A stretch of DNA of 64,000 nt, from the NCBI GenBank assembly GCA_963766345.1, contig CAVXZL010000012.1:868001-932000 (forward strand), written 5' to 3'. Below, in pieces: positions 1 through 9,504 of the stretch. The notes below the pieces were generated by a model. The model was given only the letters and a program-made list of their open reading frames with translations, did not search any database and was not told where the DNA came from. The position numbers were made by a program, and so were the translations under genes. Positions within the stretch are counted from its first letter, which is position 1. Each line of letters begins with the position of its first letter. Origin of the DNA: DASVFB01 sp963766345 (GTDB lineage: Bacteria; Actinomycetota; Thermoleophilia; Gaiellales; Gaiellaceae).

Positions 1-1
1 C

Positions 2-733
2 GCGATCCGTGCGCGCCGGCTCGTCGAGTCCGGGCAGTTGCTCGACGCCGCCGAGGATTACGAGCGCCTGCGTTCGCCCGTCTTCGAGCCGGAGGCGTCG
101 GTTGCGCTGGCGCGGGCGCTGACAGGTGCGACGGCAGAGCGGACGGCGCAGAAGGACGTCGACGCGGTCAGGGAGATCCAGGCGAAGGCTGAGCGACTGG
201 GCGTCACCGACCCTGTTCAGGCCGGGCTGGCCGTCGCGTCCGTCACGGAGGCCGCGGGCCGACCCGACGACGCGCGTGCGTCGCTGACCGCACTGCTGGA
301 GCGCAACCTCGACGCGGACGCGCGCACTCAGGACGTGCACCAGCGGCTCGGCGAGCTGGCGCTCCGCAGCGGAAAGCTCGAGGACGCGCGCCTGTCGTTC
401 GAGGCGGCGCTCGAGATCGCGCGTGGCCGGAAAGACGCGGGCCGCTCCGCGGAGCTCGAGGCGCGTCTCGCCGCCCTCGCACTGGTCGACGGCGACGAGC
501 GATCCTGTCTGGAGCACCTCCGCGCGGCCCGGGACGAATGGAGCTCGGCCGGAGCCGTGGATCCGGCCGGGGCCCTGGAGGCCGACCTTCGCGGTCTTTC
601 GCAGGCGGAGCGGAGCGTGAACGGGAGCGAGTTCATCGAGACCGCCGTCGAGCAGGCGCTCGGCTACCTCCGTAATGAGCTCGACCCCACGGCGGCGTCA
701 GACGCGCTCGCGCCCGCGGCGAAAGAGTCCTGA
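2..733 (+). CDS. TPR-like helical protein, 5' end outside the window
   Basis: The frame is open from the first base, so the gene starts upstream and only the C-terminal part (about 243 residues) is seen. The sequence is almost all alanine-, arginine- and glutamate-rich amphipathic helix with repeated helix-turn-helix units such as 'RLGELALRSGKLEDARLSF', typical of tetratricopeptide arrays that act as protein-protein scaffolds. No catalytic motif or membrane segment is visible. The stop lies 10 bases before the tRNA-Lys fragment, so this is the last chromosomal gene before the island. The specific role is unknown. Confidence 0.7.
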   Translation, partial: AIRARRLVESGQLLDAAEDYERLRSPVFEPEASVALARALTGATAERTAQKDVDAVREIQAKAERLGVTDPVQAGLAVASVTEAAGRPDDARASLTALLERNLDADARTQDVHQRLGELALRSGKLEDARLSFEAALEIARGRKDAGRSAELEARLAALALVDGDERSCLEHLRAARDEWSSAGAVDPAGALEADLRGLSQAERSVNGSEFIETAVEQALGYLRNELDPTAASDALAPAAKES

Positions 734-743
734 GGAAGCGAGA

Positions 744-786
744 TGGGCCGTGCAGGGATCGAACCTGCGACCTTGGGATTAAGAGT
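744..786 (-). repeat. Distal attachment-site copy (3' end of tRNA-Lys)
   Basis: These 43 bases are identical to 12657-12699 and correspond, on the minus strand, to part of the anticodon loop, the anticodon 3' stem, variable loop, T arm, acceptor 3' strand and discriminator of tRNA-Lys. Identity stops abruptly on both sides (743 against 12656, 787 against 12700). It lacks the 5' half and is not a functional tRNA. It marks the left junction of the island. Confidence 0.85.
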
Positions 787-880
787 GGAGGGCGAAGGGT
801 TTCGGTGCTCTCGGGCGCTCTGGGAAACCCCGCTCATTGAGCCAAAACGGCTTGCGTCTGTTCGGGCGTTCTCGCGTCGC

Positions 881-927
881 CTTGTTGACCTTGTGTTGAC
901 CCGGTTCGTTGTCGTTGCGGTCAACGC
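881..927. promoter_or_regulatory. Candidate integrase arm-type sites
   Basis: Three copies of a TGTTGAC-like core lie within 47 bases: CTTGTTGACC (881-890), GTGTTGACCC (893-902) and, inverted, GGTCAACGC (919-927). The same core recurs near the right junction (12371-12383 and a palindrome at 12561-12581). Clustered short repeats flanking an att core are typical of tyrosine-recombinase arm sites. The surrounding stretch 787-1241 contains no convincing gene. Confidence 0.4.
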
Positions 928-1241
928 TGGGGTCGTGCCGTCAGACGATCGGCGGCAAACCCTGCGACCTGATGCCGCCACGGCTCCGGACGTGCGCGCG
1001 CGAGCGGCAACACTCCAGCCAGATGCTCGACGGCCTCGTCGACCTGCTCGGGCGAGCAGCCTCCGGTGCCGGTCTCATGGCCGGACTGCCGCCTCGCTTG
1101 TGTCTTGTTCGCGGGTTCTCCGATGCGACGCCGCGGGCCACGCTGGGTGGCCTGAATCCTCGCAGCGCCTCAGGTTGACGGGTATCCCGGCGTGTGTTAG
1201 ACCGTGTGGTCGTCGAGCTGCGGCAGCGAGGAGTCGAGGGA

Positions 1242-2840
1242 GTGCCGAGTTCGATCGATCCCACCACGCCCACCGTGCCGCCGACGCACGGTGCTGTGCC
1301 GCGCGGGTTGCCGCTGACGCCGTCGTCGTCGACGACGACGGGACGGTTTGGGCGCATGTTCCGGCGGTTGCCGTTCTACGAGCATCGGCCGGAGAGCCTG
1401 GCCGCGCTCGGGGACACGATGATCCAGGAGCTGGAGAACGGACAGCTCGACGAGGCGCTCGGGGTTGCGGACCCCGACGAGAACAGGGGTGTCCTCAGCG
1501 ATGGCTCGATGCGCTTGCCGGCCGGATACACCTATTTCGGCCAGTTCGTCGACCACGACATCACCTTCGATCCGGTCTCGAGCCTGGTGCGGCAGAACGA
1601 CCCGGACGCGCTGACCGACTTCCGCACGCCCCGGTTCGATCTCGACTCGCTCTACGGCCGCGGCCCCGCCGACCAGCCGTTCCTGTACGAGCCGGGCGGA
1701 GTCAAGCTGCGCCTCGGCGAGTCACGTTCCGCCAACCCGGAGGTGGCGGGACCCGACCTGCAGCGAAACGCGGACGAGCGGGCGCTGATCGGCGATCCCC
1801 GCAACGACGAGAACCTGATCGTCTCGCAGTTGCAGGTAGCGATGATCAAGTTCCACAACAAGGCCGTCGACCGGGTCCACGCCGACACTCAACTCGAGGG
1901 CGACGACCTCTTCAAGCTGGCCCAACAGACGGTGCGCTGGCACTACCAGTGGGTGGTGATCCACGACTACCTACGCCGCCTCGCCGGCGTCGACGTCATC
2001 AACGACATCCTCAAGCCGGAGCATTACCGCACTACGCCCAGCAGCGACCACTCGGTGATCCGGCCGCGGTTGCTCTTCTACCACTGGCGCGAGCAGCCGT
2101 TCATGCCGGTCGAGTTCTCGGTCGCCGCCTACCGCTTCGGCCACTCGATGGCCCGGCCCAGCTACCTGATCAACGACGTCATTCCCGTCCCCGTCGTCGC
2201 CAATGCCGCCCGCATCCCTTTCTTCTCACAAGGCGGTGGCCCGCTCACCCACCTGAACGGGTTCCGTGCCCTCCCGAACGAGTGGGGCGTGCAATGGAAG
2301 TACCTGCTCCCCGGAGTACACAACGCCGCCGGCCACAACGACGCCAACCTTCCCCAGCCCTCCTACAAGATCGACACCGAGCTCGGCCACCCACTCGGCG
2401 CACTGCCCGACAGCGTCGCCGGCGCGCAAGACCTGTTCGCGGGCATCCCCGCCGCCGAGGCGCAATCGCTCGCAGTCCGCAACCTGCTCCGCGGCCGCGC
2501 CCTCGGCCTGCCCTCCGGGCAAGACGTCGCGCGGGCGATGGGGATCAAGCCGCTCAGCGACGACGAGCTCTTCGGCGACGTAACCCTGCCCGACCCAGTC
2601 CGAACAGACCTGAACGGGCACGCGCCGCTCTGGTTCTACATCCTCAAGGAAGCCGAACTGAAAGCAAACTCACACCGCCTCGGGCCCGTCGGCGGACGCA
2701 TCGTCGCCGAAGTCCTCATCGGCCTGCTCGACGGCGACCCGCTCTCCTACCTCAGTGTCAACCCGACCTGGACCCCGACCCTCCCGGGCCACACCGCCAA
2801 CACCTACACACTCGCCGACATCATCAACTTCGGCCTCTAG
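1242..2840 (+). CDS. Animal-type (cyclooxygenase superfamily) haem peroxidase
   Basis: The 532-residue protein shows the hallmarks of the animal haem peroxidase fold. The distal-haem block 'FGQFVDHDITFD' has His about 105. It is followed by 'RTPRFDLDSLYG' and by the proximal block 'AAYRFGHSMARPSY' with His about 301. Family members oxidise halides or organic substrates with hydrogen peroxide, but this substrate is unknown. No signal peptide is evident. I chose the GTG at 1242 because GAGGAG lies 8 bases upstream; a longer in-frame start exists at 1194. It is the first gene of the island cargo and is followed by a flavoprotein on the same strand. Confidence 0.85.
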   Translation: MPSSIDPTTPTVPPTHGAVPRGLPLTPSSSTTTGRFGRMFRRLPFYEHRPESLAALGDTMIQELENGQLDEALGVADPDENRGVLSDGSMRLPAGYTYFGQFVDHDITFDPVSSLVRQNDPDALTDFRTPRFDLDSLYGRGPADQPFLYEPGGVKLRLGESRSANPEVAGPDLQRNADERALIGDPRNDENLIVSQLQVAMIKFHNKAVDRVHADTQLEGDDLFKLAQQTVRWHYQWVVIHDYLRRLAGVDVINDILKPEHYRTTPSSDHSVIRPRLLFYHWREQPFMPVEFSVAAYRFGHSMARPSYLINDVIPVPVVANAARIPFFSQGGGPLTHLNGFRALPNEWGVQWKYLLPGVHNAAGHNDANLPQPSYKIDTELGHPLGALPDSVAGAQDLFAGIPAAEAQSLAVRNLLRGRALGLPSGQDVARAMGIKPLSDDELFGDVTLPDPVRTDLNGHAPLWFYILKEAELKANSHRLGPVGGRIVAEVLIGLLDGDPLSYLSVNPTWTPTLPGHTANTYTLADIINFGL

Positions 2841-2902
2841 GGGCGTGGAGGACGCCGAGTTTCTCTGTCGTTCGTCTGGCGCAAGCGCCGGGAGCGGTGA
2901 CC

Positions 2903-4405
2903 GTGTCACGGCACTCAGGACCTAGCGATGTCGACCCGCTCGACCTCGTCGTAATCGGCTCCGGGCCGGCTGGAGAGAAGGGAGCCAATCAGGCCGCCTA
3001 CCACGGCTATCGGGTAGCCGTGGTCGAGCGGCGCTCCGAGGCCGGAGGCGGGGCGACAACGGTCGCGGGCGTGCCGGTGAAGGCTCTGAGGGACACGGCC
3101 GTCTACCTGACAGGCTGGTCGCAGCGCGAGGTCTACGGCGTCGGGATCTCGCTCGCCCCCGATCTCCTGATGAATCGCCTCCGGGCTCGCATGGGCGAGG
3201 TGGTAGCGACGATGGCGGCAGCGGTCGGGCAGAACCTGGAGCGGAACGGTGTCGAGTTGATTCAAGGTGATGCGCGTCTCGGCCCTGACCGAACCGTGAT
3301 CGTCAGTGACCCCGAAGGTCACGAGCGGACAATGCAGTCCCGAGTGGTCCTGCTTGCGACGGGCTCCCGTCCCTACCATCCCCCGGACGTCCCTTTCGAC
3401 GATCCCGACGTCGAGGATTCCGAGACGGTGCTGTCGATCGAGCGGCTTCCCGAGCGGATCCTGATAGTCGGAGGCGGCCCGGTCGGCTCCGAGTACGCCT
3501 CGATCTTCTCGGCGCTCGGCGTCGAAGTCACCCTCGTCGACCGCGGCACGCGCCTGCTGCCGCTCGTCGATCGCGAGCTGTCGGAGGGCCTGGCGGACAA
3601 CCTAAGGCGGTCCGGCGCTCGACTCATCCTCGGCGGGCAGGTCGAGTCGGTCAGGCGCGACGTCGACGGCCTGGTCGTGCGTGTCGACGGAGAGGATCTC
3701 CGCCCGCAGGTCCTGCTACACGCGGCCGGTCGTACCGGGAACGTCGAGGGACTCGGCCTGGCCGCCGCGGGCGTGGAGGTCGAAGGTCGTAGACGCATCC
3801 GAGTCGACCCGAGCTTCCGAACCACGGCCGAGGGCATCTACGCGGCAGGCGACGTCATCGGCCCACCAGGACTCGCGTCAGTCTCGATGGAACAGGCGCG
3901 AGTGGCGATGTGCAGGGCCTTCGGCATTCCACTCAAGGAGTCGGTCGACCCTTTCGTGCCGACCGGCATCTACACGCTTCCCGAAGTGGCGATGGTTGGA
4001 CTGACCGAAGAAGCAGCACGCTCCGCCGCCGAGGACGTCGAAACCGGCCGGGCGTTCTTCGCGGCAAACGCCCGCGCGCGAATCGCAGGCACCACCGACG
4101 GCCTGGTGAAGCTCGTGTTCCGCGCCTCTGACCGCCGCCTTCTCGGCGCCCACATCTTCGGTGAGGAGGCGACCGAGCTGATCCACATCGCCCACGCCCT
4201 GCTCCACTCGAGCGCGACCGTTCGCGACCTGATCGACACGACCTTCAACTTCCCGACCCGGGCCGACGCGTACAAGTACGCCGCCTACGACGCACTCCAG
4301 CACCTGGAGGCGCGAGCCGGACACCAGGAGCGCGGGAGGGCGCCGCTCGGGGTCATCGACGCGGAGCCGCCGAAAGCACTGACAAACCAGTCCTCTCGAA
4401 CATGA
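2903..4405 (+). CDS. Pyridine nucleotide-disulfide oxidoreductase family flavoprotein (SthA/Lpd-like) without redox cysteines
   Basis: The 500-residue protein has an N-terminal FAD-binding 'VVIGSGPAGEKGA', a central NAD(P)-binding 'ILIVGGGPVGSEYAS', the second FAD motif 'AAGDVIGPPG', and a C-terminal dimerisation domain. It is closest in pattern to soluble transhydrogenase SthA or dihydrolipoamide dehydrogenase. Where these have cysteines after the first FAD motif, this protein reads 'GGGATTVAGVPVKALRD', so no disulfide can form and dithiol chemistry is excluded. An NAD(P)H oxidase, transhydrogenase or quinone reductase role is possible. The GTG at 2903 has GGGAG 8 bases upstream; GTG at 2897 is an alternative. 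It follows the peroxidase by about 60 bases, probably in one operon. Confidence 0.8.
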   Translation: MSRHSGPSDVDPLDLVVIGSGPAGEKGANQAAYHGYRVAVVERRSEAGGGATTVAGVPVKALRDTAVYLTGWSQREVYGVGISLAPDLLMNRLRARMGEVVATMAAAVGQNLERNGVELIQGDARLGPDRTVIVSDPEGHERTMQSRVVLLATGSRPYHPPDVPFDDPDVEDSETVLSIERLPERILIVGGGPVGSEYASIFSALGVEVTLVDRGTRLLPLVDRELSEGLADNLRRSGARLILGGQVESVRRDVDGLVVRVDGEDLRPQVLLHAAGRTGNVEGLGLAAAGVEVEGRRRIRVDPSFRTTAEGIYAAGDVIGPPGLASVSMEQARVAMCRAFGIPLKESVDPFVPTGIYTLPEVAMVGLTEEAARSAAEDVETGRAFFAANARARIAGTTDGLVKLVFRASDRRLLGAHIFGEEATELIHIAHALLHSSATVRDLIDTTFNFPTRADAYKYAAYDALQHLEARAGHQERGRAPLGVIDAEPPKALTNQSSRT

Positions 4406-4964
4406 ACCGCGTCAATGCGAACGAGCCGGCCCGCCACGCCGACACAGAATCCCCAGATGGCACTAGACGAGCGTCGAGCCTCTGACGTACGGCTGAATCA
4501 CGCTCTGGCGGTCGCCGCCTCCAGTTGCGCGCGCAGAGCTCGGCGAGCTCGGCCGTCTGCCCTTTCGAGATCGCCGTCCGGATCGAACATCACCCCGCCG
4601 ATGTCGGACGAAAGAACCGTACGGACCGGCCGCTGTCGTACGCCGCCTGGACGACCTTCGGCGACTAATGCTTGAGATTATCCAGAGCCTCGTACCGCAC
4701 CTTGACTCCTGGATCGTGCAAGCGTAGAAGTCAGCTAAACCGACGACGAAGGCTTGGCGGATGCGGCGCCGTCTCCTCCCCGCAGGTGGACGACGTGCAG
4801 GAGCAGGAAACGAAGAGAGCGCAAGGTTCCGCCCGCGCCGGCAGGGTTTTGCTCAAGCGCGCAATCGGTCAAGGGCGGTTCTTCTTCGCACCGGGGATGG
4901 CGTTCGATGCGGACGACGCGCCGAGGGTGTATCACCGCGATCGACGCGGACCAGGGACCATCAG
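4406..4964. other. Intergenic stretch of the island, no gene supported
   Basis: No frame here gives a protein-like translation with a plausible start. A short minus-strand stretch around 4500-4610 reads vaguely protein-like but has no start and no recognisable family. The region may carry the promoter of the following secreted-protein gene; no clear -35/-10 pair was found. Confidence 0.4.
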
Positions 4965-7900
4965 GTGAATCGTCAGTATCACCCACAGGGCCAACCGCGT
5001 TCCGGAGCGACGTCCGTTGTGAACGTACTCGGAACTCTGGCTGTGTCCGCGGGAATCCTCGTAGGGCTGATTGGTGCCGCACCCCCGTCGGCTCAAGCGG
5101 ATTCAGACACCGTCATCGGATTTGATCAGCTTCCCGACGGCAGCCCGCTGACCCCGGGCACCTCTCTCACGACGCAATATCGGTCGCTTGGTGTCAGCAC
5201 ATTCGCCGCGTCGATCGCCGGCGGTGAGCCCGGACCACCGCCGACGGTGACAGCGGTCCTGGCCGGACAGGCGCCGTCGCCGACAGACCGTCAAGTTCTC
5301 GATATCAGCGGTTGTGGGAGTGAGGTATGCGCCCAAAACATGCCGCTTGTCCGCGGGAAGTTCACGGATGCACACAAGCGCATCAGCGTCTACGTCGGCG
5401 ATCTCTCCCCACGAATGGAGATCGCCACCGTTTACTTCACCGCGTACGACCATGCCGGTGTCCAGGTGGGCGAGGCGTCCGACACGGTCGGCTCGAGCCC
5501 ACCCGGAGTGCACACGAAGCTCTCAGTGCAGTCCACCTCGGCGACGCCTGACATCGAGTACTTCGAGATCAAGACGCTCGTAAGAAAGCGCGACGTGGCG
5601 ATCGACGAACTCTCCTTCGATAACCCGTCCACGCCCGGCTCGCGGTCGTTCAACATCGCGTGGACCCATGAGCAGGCGCCGAGCGGTGAGGTGATCCTCC
5701 GGCCCGGCGGCGCACCCGTTCACACCTCTGTACAGGTCGACCGCTTCAACATGTCGCGTGGGCGGCTCCATTTCGATGTCGACGCAAGCGCTGCGCCCGG
5801 CATCGAGGCAACGGTCTCTCCGAACGACATGGATGCTCCGGACGGAACACGGATCGGCATCTCATTGAAGGCACGAGCGGGGACGCCCCTAACATCGCCA
5901 AGGAACGTGACTGTGACTGCGACCGCATTGGAGCCAGCGTCTTCGGGCTTCCCAGGCCCGCCCGTGCCGATCCCCGTAGAGGTCTTGGGCGGTCCGCCGA
6001 ACCTCCGCGTCACCGGGCTGGAGGTTACGCAGGCAGTTCAATACGATTTGAACGGGCCGTTCCCGGCGCGGCTATTCAGGGAATACTTCGCCTCCTTTCC
6101 CGCCGACTGGGGCGGTCTCCCTTCCAGGAGTGGCGGCGCGCGCGACCCCGTCGAGTACGTCGGCGTCAGGCTCGTCGCCCACCGCCGGACGATCGTGCGG
6201 GCGTTTGTCGGCGCGGCTGCCGCCCCGTTTGTTGGGTCGGTCATGGCCACGTTGAGTGGCACCGACCGGGACGGCAACACTCTTCCAGGCAGCCCGCTCT
6301 TGCCAGACGGTAAGCAGGCGATGCCGATTGCGCCCGGTCCCGCGTACACGCAAATGAATCAACGCGCCGATCCCAACGGCGGCTACACGTTCACGCTCCC
6401 GAATTCTTGGGCTAGCGGCGTGATCGCGTTAACTGCGGCAATCACCTTCGAGGGCTTCACGTTTGATGCGCCATGCATCTGCGAGTCGTTCACGCTCGAC
6501 AAGATCGCCTTTACACCGACGCGCGGATGGGACATCGCACCGTACCTCGGCAGGATCGCCGGCGATCCGGCTGGACCGCCTGCAGGCCCCAGCGCGGTCT
6601 TCAATGACACCGCGACGATTCTACCGCTCGGGGAGGGACAGCTCACGCTTCCGACGGCCGAGCGCGCGATCTCTGTCTGTCCAGCGCCCATTGTGAAAGA
6701 CGGAAAAGCAACAGCGGTCCCATGTACGACGAAGGCTGACCCGACCAGCATCCCCTACTTGGTGGGCGAGATCTCCATCACCGACATAGCCAAGTGCACG
6801 GACCCCGCCGAGGACGACTGCGATGAGTCCACGGACAAGGCGGAAGACGTGATGGACCGCCTGATCGACCACGAGGAGGACACCCACGACACCGGCGATA
6901 CGTCTGTCGTCGTCGTTTCCGGTCTGACAGGCGGTATTGGCGGCTTGAGCCTCACCGATCAGGACACGGCGGGGAAGGAGGAGTATCCCCTCGCCGTCGT
7001 GCGCTCCCTTGATGCCAAGCGCGGCTTGACGAGCGATGCGCACGAGATCGGTCACGGCCTTGGCCTCCCACATGCGGGTACCTCGTGCCCAGGTGCTGAG
7101 ACCGGGTTCTTGGATTTCCCAACTGGCAACACTGGAGTAAAGTGGCCCCCCGACGACAAGGGCTATCTGCAAGGGATCGGGATCGATCCGCGTCCAGGAT
7201 CGGGGAAGGCCGTATCCGCGCCGTACAAGCTCTTCGTACCGGGGAAGCGACCGGCGGGCGATGGCCAGTACTACGACTTCATGTCGTACTGCACCGGTGG
7301 CGACGACTCGACAGCGTGGATCTCGACGCGAAACTGGGACGCCCTCGTGGGGGTCTTTGCGAGCGAGCCTGCCGTTAGCGCGCGGGCATCCGCTGGCCGA
7401 TCAGGCCCGCGCACGGTCCGTCTCGCCAGCTCGTCCGGTGGTGATGGTCGTACGAAAGAGACCGTGCCGAAACTGTTCGTCGTAGCCGATGTGAAGCCGT
7501 CGGGGGAGGTCGAGATCGATCACATTCGGAAAGCGATCGGCGCCCAGGCGGCACCCGACTCCGATCCTCCATCCGATTTCCACCTCGTCGCGCGGGACGC
7601 CCGGGGACTCGCTCGATCTGAGATCGCGATGATCAACGACGGCGCACACATCCACGGCGCTGGCCAGATCGGCATCGTCCGTGGCGTCGTACCTGCACGC
7701 GGGGTTATGAAGATCGAGGTCAAGCTCGACGGCAAAGTGATGGCAGCGCTAACCCGGAGTTCGCATTCTCCGACCGTGCGGATTATCGCTCCGCGTCAAG
7801 GCGCGACGGTGGGCCGCGAGCGGACGACAACCCTGCGCTGGCATGCGAGAGATGACGACCATGATCCGTTGGCGTTGAGCGTCGACTACTCATACAACGG

Positions 7901-8576
7901 CCGAACATGGAACAACATCTACGTGGGACCGAACCGGGATCGGCTCGCGCTCCCAAGCGTCTATTTCTCTGCGTCGCGAAGGGGCCGCGTCCGCGTGCGG
8001 GCGAACGACGGGTTCAATGAGACGGCCGCGGTCTCGGCTAGGTTCCGCGCAGTAGGTTCTGCGCCAGGGGTTGTCATTACGAGTCCCTCGCGAGGGCTCC
8101 GTCTGCAAGACGACGCGCCGCTCTACCTCGCCGGGCAGGCCTATGACGATTTGTCTCGGCCCCTTCGTGGTCGCCACCTGCGTTGGTTCGTCGGCCGAAG
8201 GTTAGTGGGACGCGGTGCCGCCCTGAGTGTCAGCGGACTCCCGAGCGGCTTTCAGCACATTACGCTCGTCGCCCGGGACGGCCGTGGGCGTGAGAGCCGA
8301 ATTTCGACGTTCGTGCGGCTCCTTGCGGCGAAGCCGCAGTTTCTCAGGCTCCGCGTACAGAAGGGTGTCACTCGCTCGTCGCGACGCGTGCGTCTGCGAG
8401 TTCGAACGACGATACCCGCAACTCTTCGTGTCGGAGCTCAGCATTTCGTCACGGGACGTAAGTCGAGAACGGTCTCCGTCCGCATCCGGCCGGGTCGAAG
8501 CAAGTTGCAACTGCGCCTGCATCTGATCGCTGGAGGCAAGGTAAGGCAGCTACGGCTGAGCGTGCCGCGGCGGTGA
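4965..8576 (+). CDS. Large secreted zinc metzincin-like protein with C-terminal Ig-like repeats
   Basis: The 1203-residue product has an N-terminal signal region ending near 'APPSAQA'. Beta-rich domains of unknown type follow to about residue 560. Then comes a catalytic-looking domain with 'HEIGHGLGLPH' at about 693-703, the HExxHxxGxxH zinc signature of metzincin proteases. 'DFMSYC' near residue 773 could be the Met-turn. The C-terminal 300 residues hold Ig/Fn3-like units ('VRIIAPRQGATV', 'VVITSPSRGLRL') and a basic tail. It probably acts outside the cell; the substrate is unknown. I chose GTG 4965 because the signal peptide follows directly; GTG 5019 is possible. Confidence 0.8.
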   Translation: MNRQYHPQGQPRSGATSVVNVLGTLAVSAGILVGLIGAAPPSAQADSDTVIGFDQLPDGSPLTPGTSLTTQYRSLGVSTFAASIAGGEPGPPPTVTAVLAGQAPSPTDRQVLDISGCGSEVCAQNMPLVRGKFTDAHKRISVYVGDLSPRMEIATVYFTAYDHAGVQVGEASDTVGSSPPGVHTKLSVQSTSATPDIEYFEIKTLVRKRDVAIDELSFDNPSTPGSRSFNIAWTHEQAPSGEVILRPGGAPVHTSVQVDRFNMSRGRLHFDVDASAAPGIEATVSPNDMDAPDGTRIGISLKARAGTPLTSPRNVTVTATALEPASSGFPGPPVPIPVEVLGGPPNLRVTGLEVTQAVQYDLNGPFPARLFREYFASFPADWGGLPSRSGGARDPVEYVGVRLVAHRRTIVRAFVGAAAAPFVGSVMATLSGTDRDGNTLPGSPLLPDGKQAMPIAPGPAYTQMNQRADPNGGYTFTLPNSWASGVIALTAAITFEGFTFDAPCICESFTLDKIAFTPTRGWDIAPYLGRIAGDPAGPPAGPSAVFNDTATILPLGEGQLTLPTAERAISVCPAPIVKDGKATAVPCTTKADPTSIPYLVGEISITDIAKCTDPAEDDCDESTDKAEDVMDRLIDHEEDTHDTGDTSVVVVSGLTGGIGGLSLTDQDTAGKEEYPLAVVRSLDAKRGLTSDAHEIGHGLGLPHAGTSCPGAETGFLDFPTGNTGVKWPPDDKGYLQGIGIDPRPGSGKAVSAPYKLFVPGKRPAGDGQYYDFMSYCTGGDDSTAWISTRNWDALVGVFASEPAVSARASAGRSGPRTVRLASSSGGDGRTKETVPKLFVVADVKPSGEVEIDHIRKAIGAQAAPDSDPPSDFHLVARDARGLARSEIAMINDGAHIHGAGQIGIVRGVVPARGVMKIEVKLDGKVMAALTRSSHSPTVRIIAPRQGATVGRERTTTLRWHARDDDHDPLALSVDYSYNGRTWNNIYVGPNRDRLALPSVYFSASRRGRVRVRANDGFNETAAVSARFRAVGSAPGVVITSPSRGLRLQDDAPLYLAGQAYDDLSRPLRGRHLRWFVGRRLVGRGAALSVSGLPSGFQHITLVARDGRGRESRISTFVRLLAAKPQFLRLRVQKGVTRSSRRVRLRVRTTIPATLRVGAQHFVTGRKSRTVSVRIRPGRSKLQLRLHLIAGGKVRQLRLSVPRR

Positions 8577-8758
8577 GTGTCGGCTTGATCTGCAACACCC
8601 GCGCCCGGCCCTCAGCAGACCCCGACGGCGACGCATTGTGAGCCTGGCTCAAGGCGTCCCGCCCGTCGGCGCGTCCGCCTCCTCGCGTGACGGCTCGGAA
8701 ACGCTTGTCGTCTGGAAGGCCCCGGACCTGCTGATCACCAAAACAACGGCCCACGGCA

Positions 8759-9148
8759 GGCACCGCCACCCAGCACTGCGCCAACTACGTCATCAACCGC
8801 GACGGAACGAGCGAAACCGAGATCACCAGGACCCCGACGGCGCCCTTCGCGGACGACTTCAGCGATGGCGTCCGTGATCCCTTCTGGCATGTCATCCAAG
8901 ACCCGGGATCGATGATCGAGGAGACCGACGGTAGGCTCGAAGTGGCAATCGCCGCGACTGCGATACCCGGTGGGCCGTTCAATCAAGTCGACGGCCACTA
9001 CGGCTCGAACTGCAGGCTGTTCACCGCCGCAGCTGTGTTCAGACATAGCACCGCAGACAAGCATCGAGCCGCGTTCGCCGCCGGCGTCGAGCGAGGGCGC
9101 GGAATGAGTGTCAACGACGTCTACGCAGAGGCACTCGCCGGCCATTGA
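8759..9148 (+). pseudogene. Remnant joining an exported-protein fragment to a regulator tail
   Basis: One frame is open from about 8735 to 9148 with no proper start. Its first part ('NYVINRDGTSETEITRT', 'FADDFSDGVRDPFWHV') resembles a laminin-G or DUF1349-like domain of an exported protein. It then changes into 'HRAAFAAGVERGRGMSVND', which is the usual extreme C-terminus of NB-ARC/LuxR-type regulators; compare the tail of the regulator at 9505-12237. This looks like deletion fusion of two dead genes. Neither part is complete. Confidence 0.45.
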
Positions 9149-9216
9149 CGATCGAGCGGCTACATCGGGTGCACAACGCTCGCACCGAGTCGACCGCGTA
9201 GCTCCAGAACCGGAAA

Positions 9217-9360
9217 CTAGTCCGTGGCGCTGCGCGGGGGTGAAGCATCAACGTCGACGGGCGGCTCAGTCGCGATCCCGTCGCGCTCCTCCGCGACCGC
9301 CGCGAGGAGCTCCGCCATCTCCCGCGCGTCCTCTGGGTGCGCAGGTCGTACCTCGAACTC
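9217..9360 (-). pseudogene. N-terminal fragment of a GNAT-type acetyltransferase
   Basis: The minus strand encodes 'VRPAHPEDAREMAELL' followed by 'ERDGIATEPP', the characteristic first strand and helix of GNAT N-acetyltransferases. The coding similarity ends after about 40 residues at a stop, with no acetyl-CoA binding motif downstream. It is a truncated remnant inside the island, adjacent to another remnant on the opposite strand. Confidence 0.45.
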
Positions 9361-9504
9361 GGGCACGAAGCAAATCCTCGCATCCGCCAACACCGAGGTA
9401 CGTCCGAAGCCTCGAAAGCCCGACCCTCTGGTACCCGACGTGGGCGCCGATGCGCTAGAAGTGCCTTGACAGGGCACTAGCGAGGCGCTCGCAGGAGGGG
9501 CTGG

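Noticed and set aside
787..1241. Possible integrase remnant at the left end of the island.
   Set aside because: All six translations were read for the tyrosine-recombinase R-H-R-Y pattern and none was found.
743..2896. A long open frame starting at 743 that runs into the flavoprotein gene.
   Set aside because: Its first codons translate the antisense of the tRNA fragment ('GRAGIEPATLGLRV', a well-known artefact), and the following Arg/Pro-rich text is a shadow of the peroxidase gene in another frame.
4490..4630. A short minus-strand translation ('VLSSDIGGVMFDPDGDLERA') in the island gap.
   Set aside because: No start codon, no ribosome site and no recognisable family; too short to support a gene remnant.
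9460..9478. AGTGCC-TTGACAG-GGCACT inverted repeat before the BTAD regulator.
   Set aside because: Only 6-bp arms; TTGACA could be a -35 box but no matching -10 was found, so no site is claimed.
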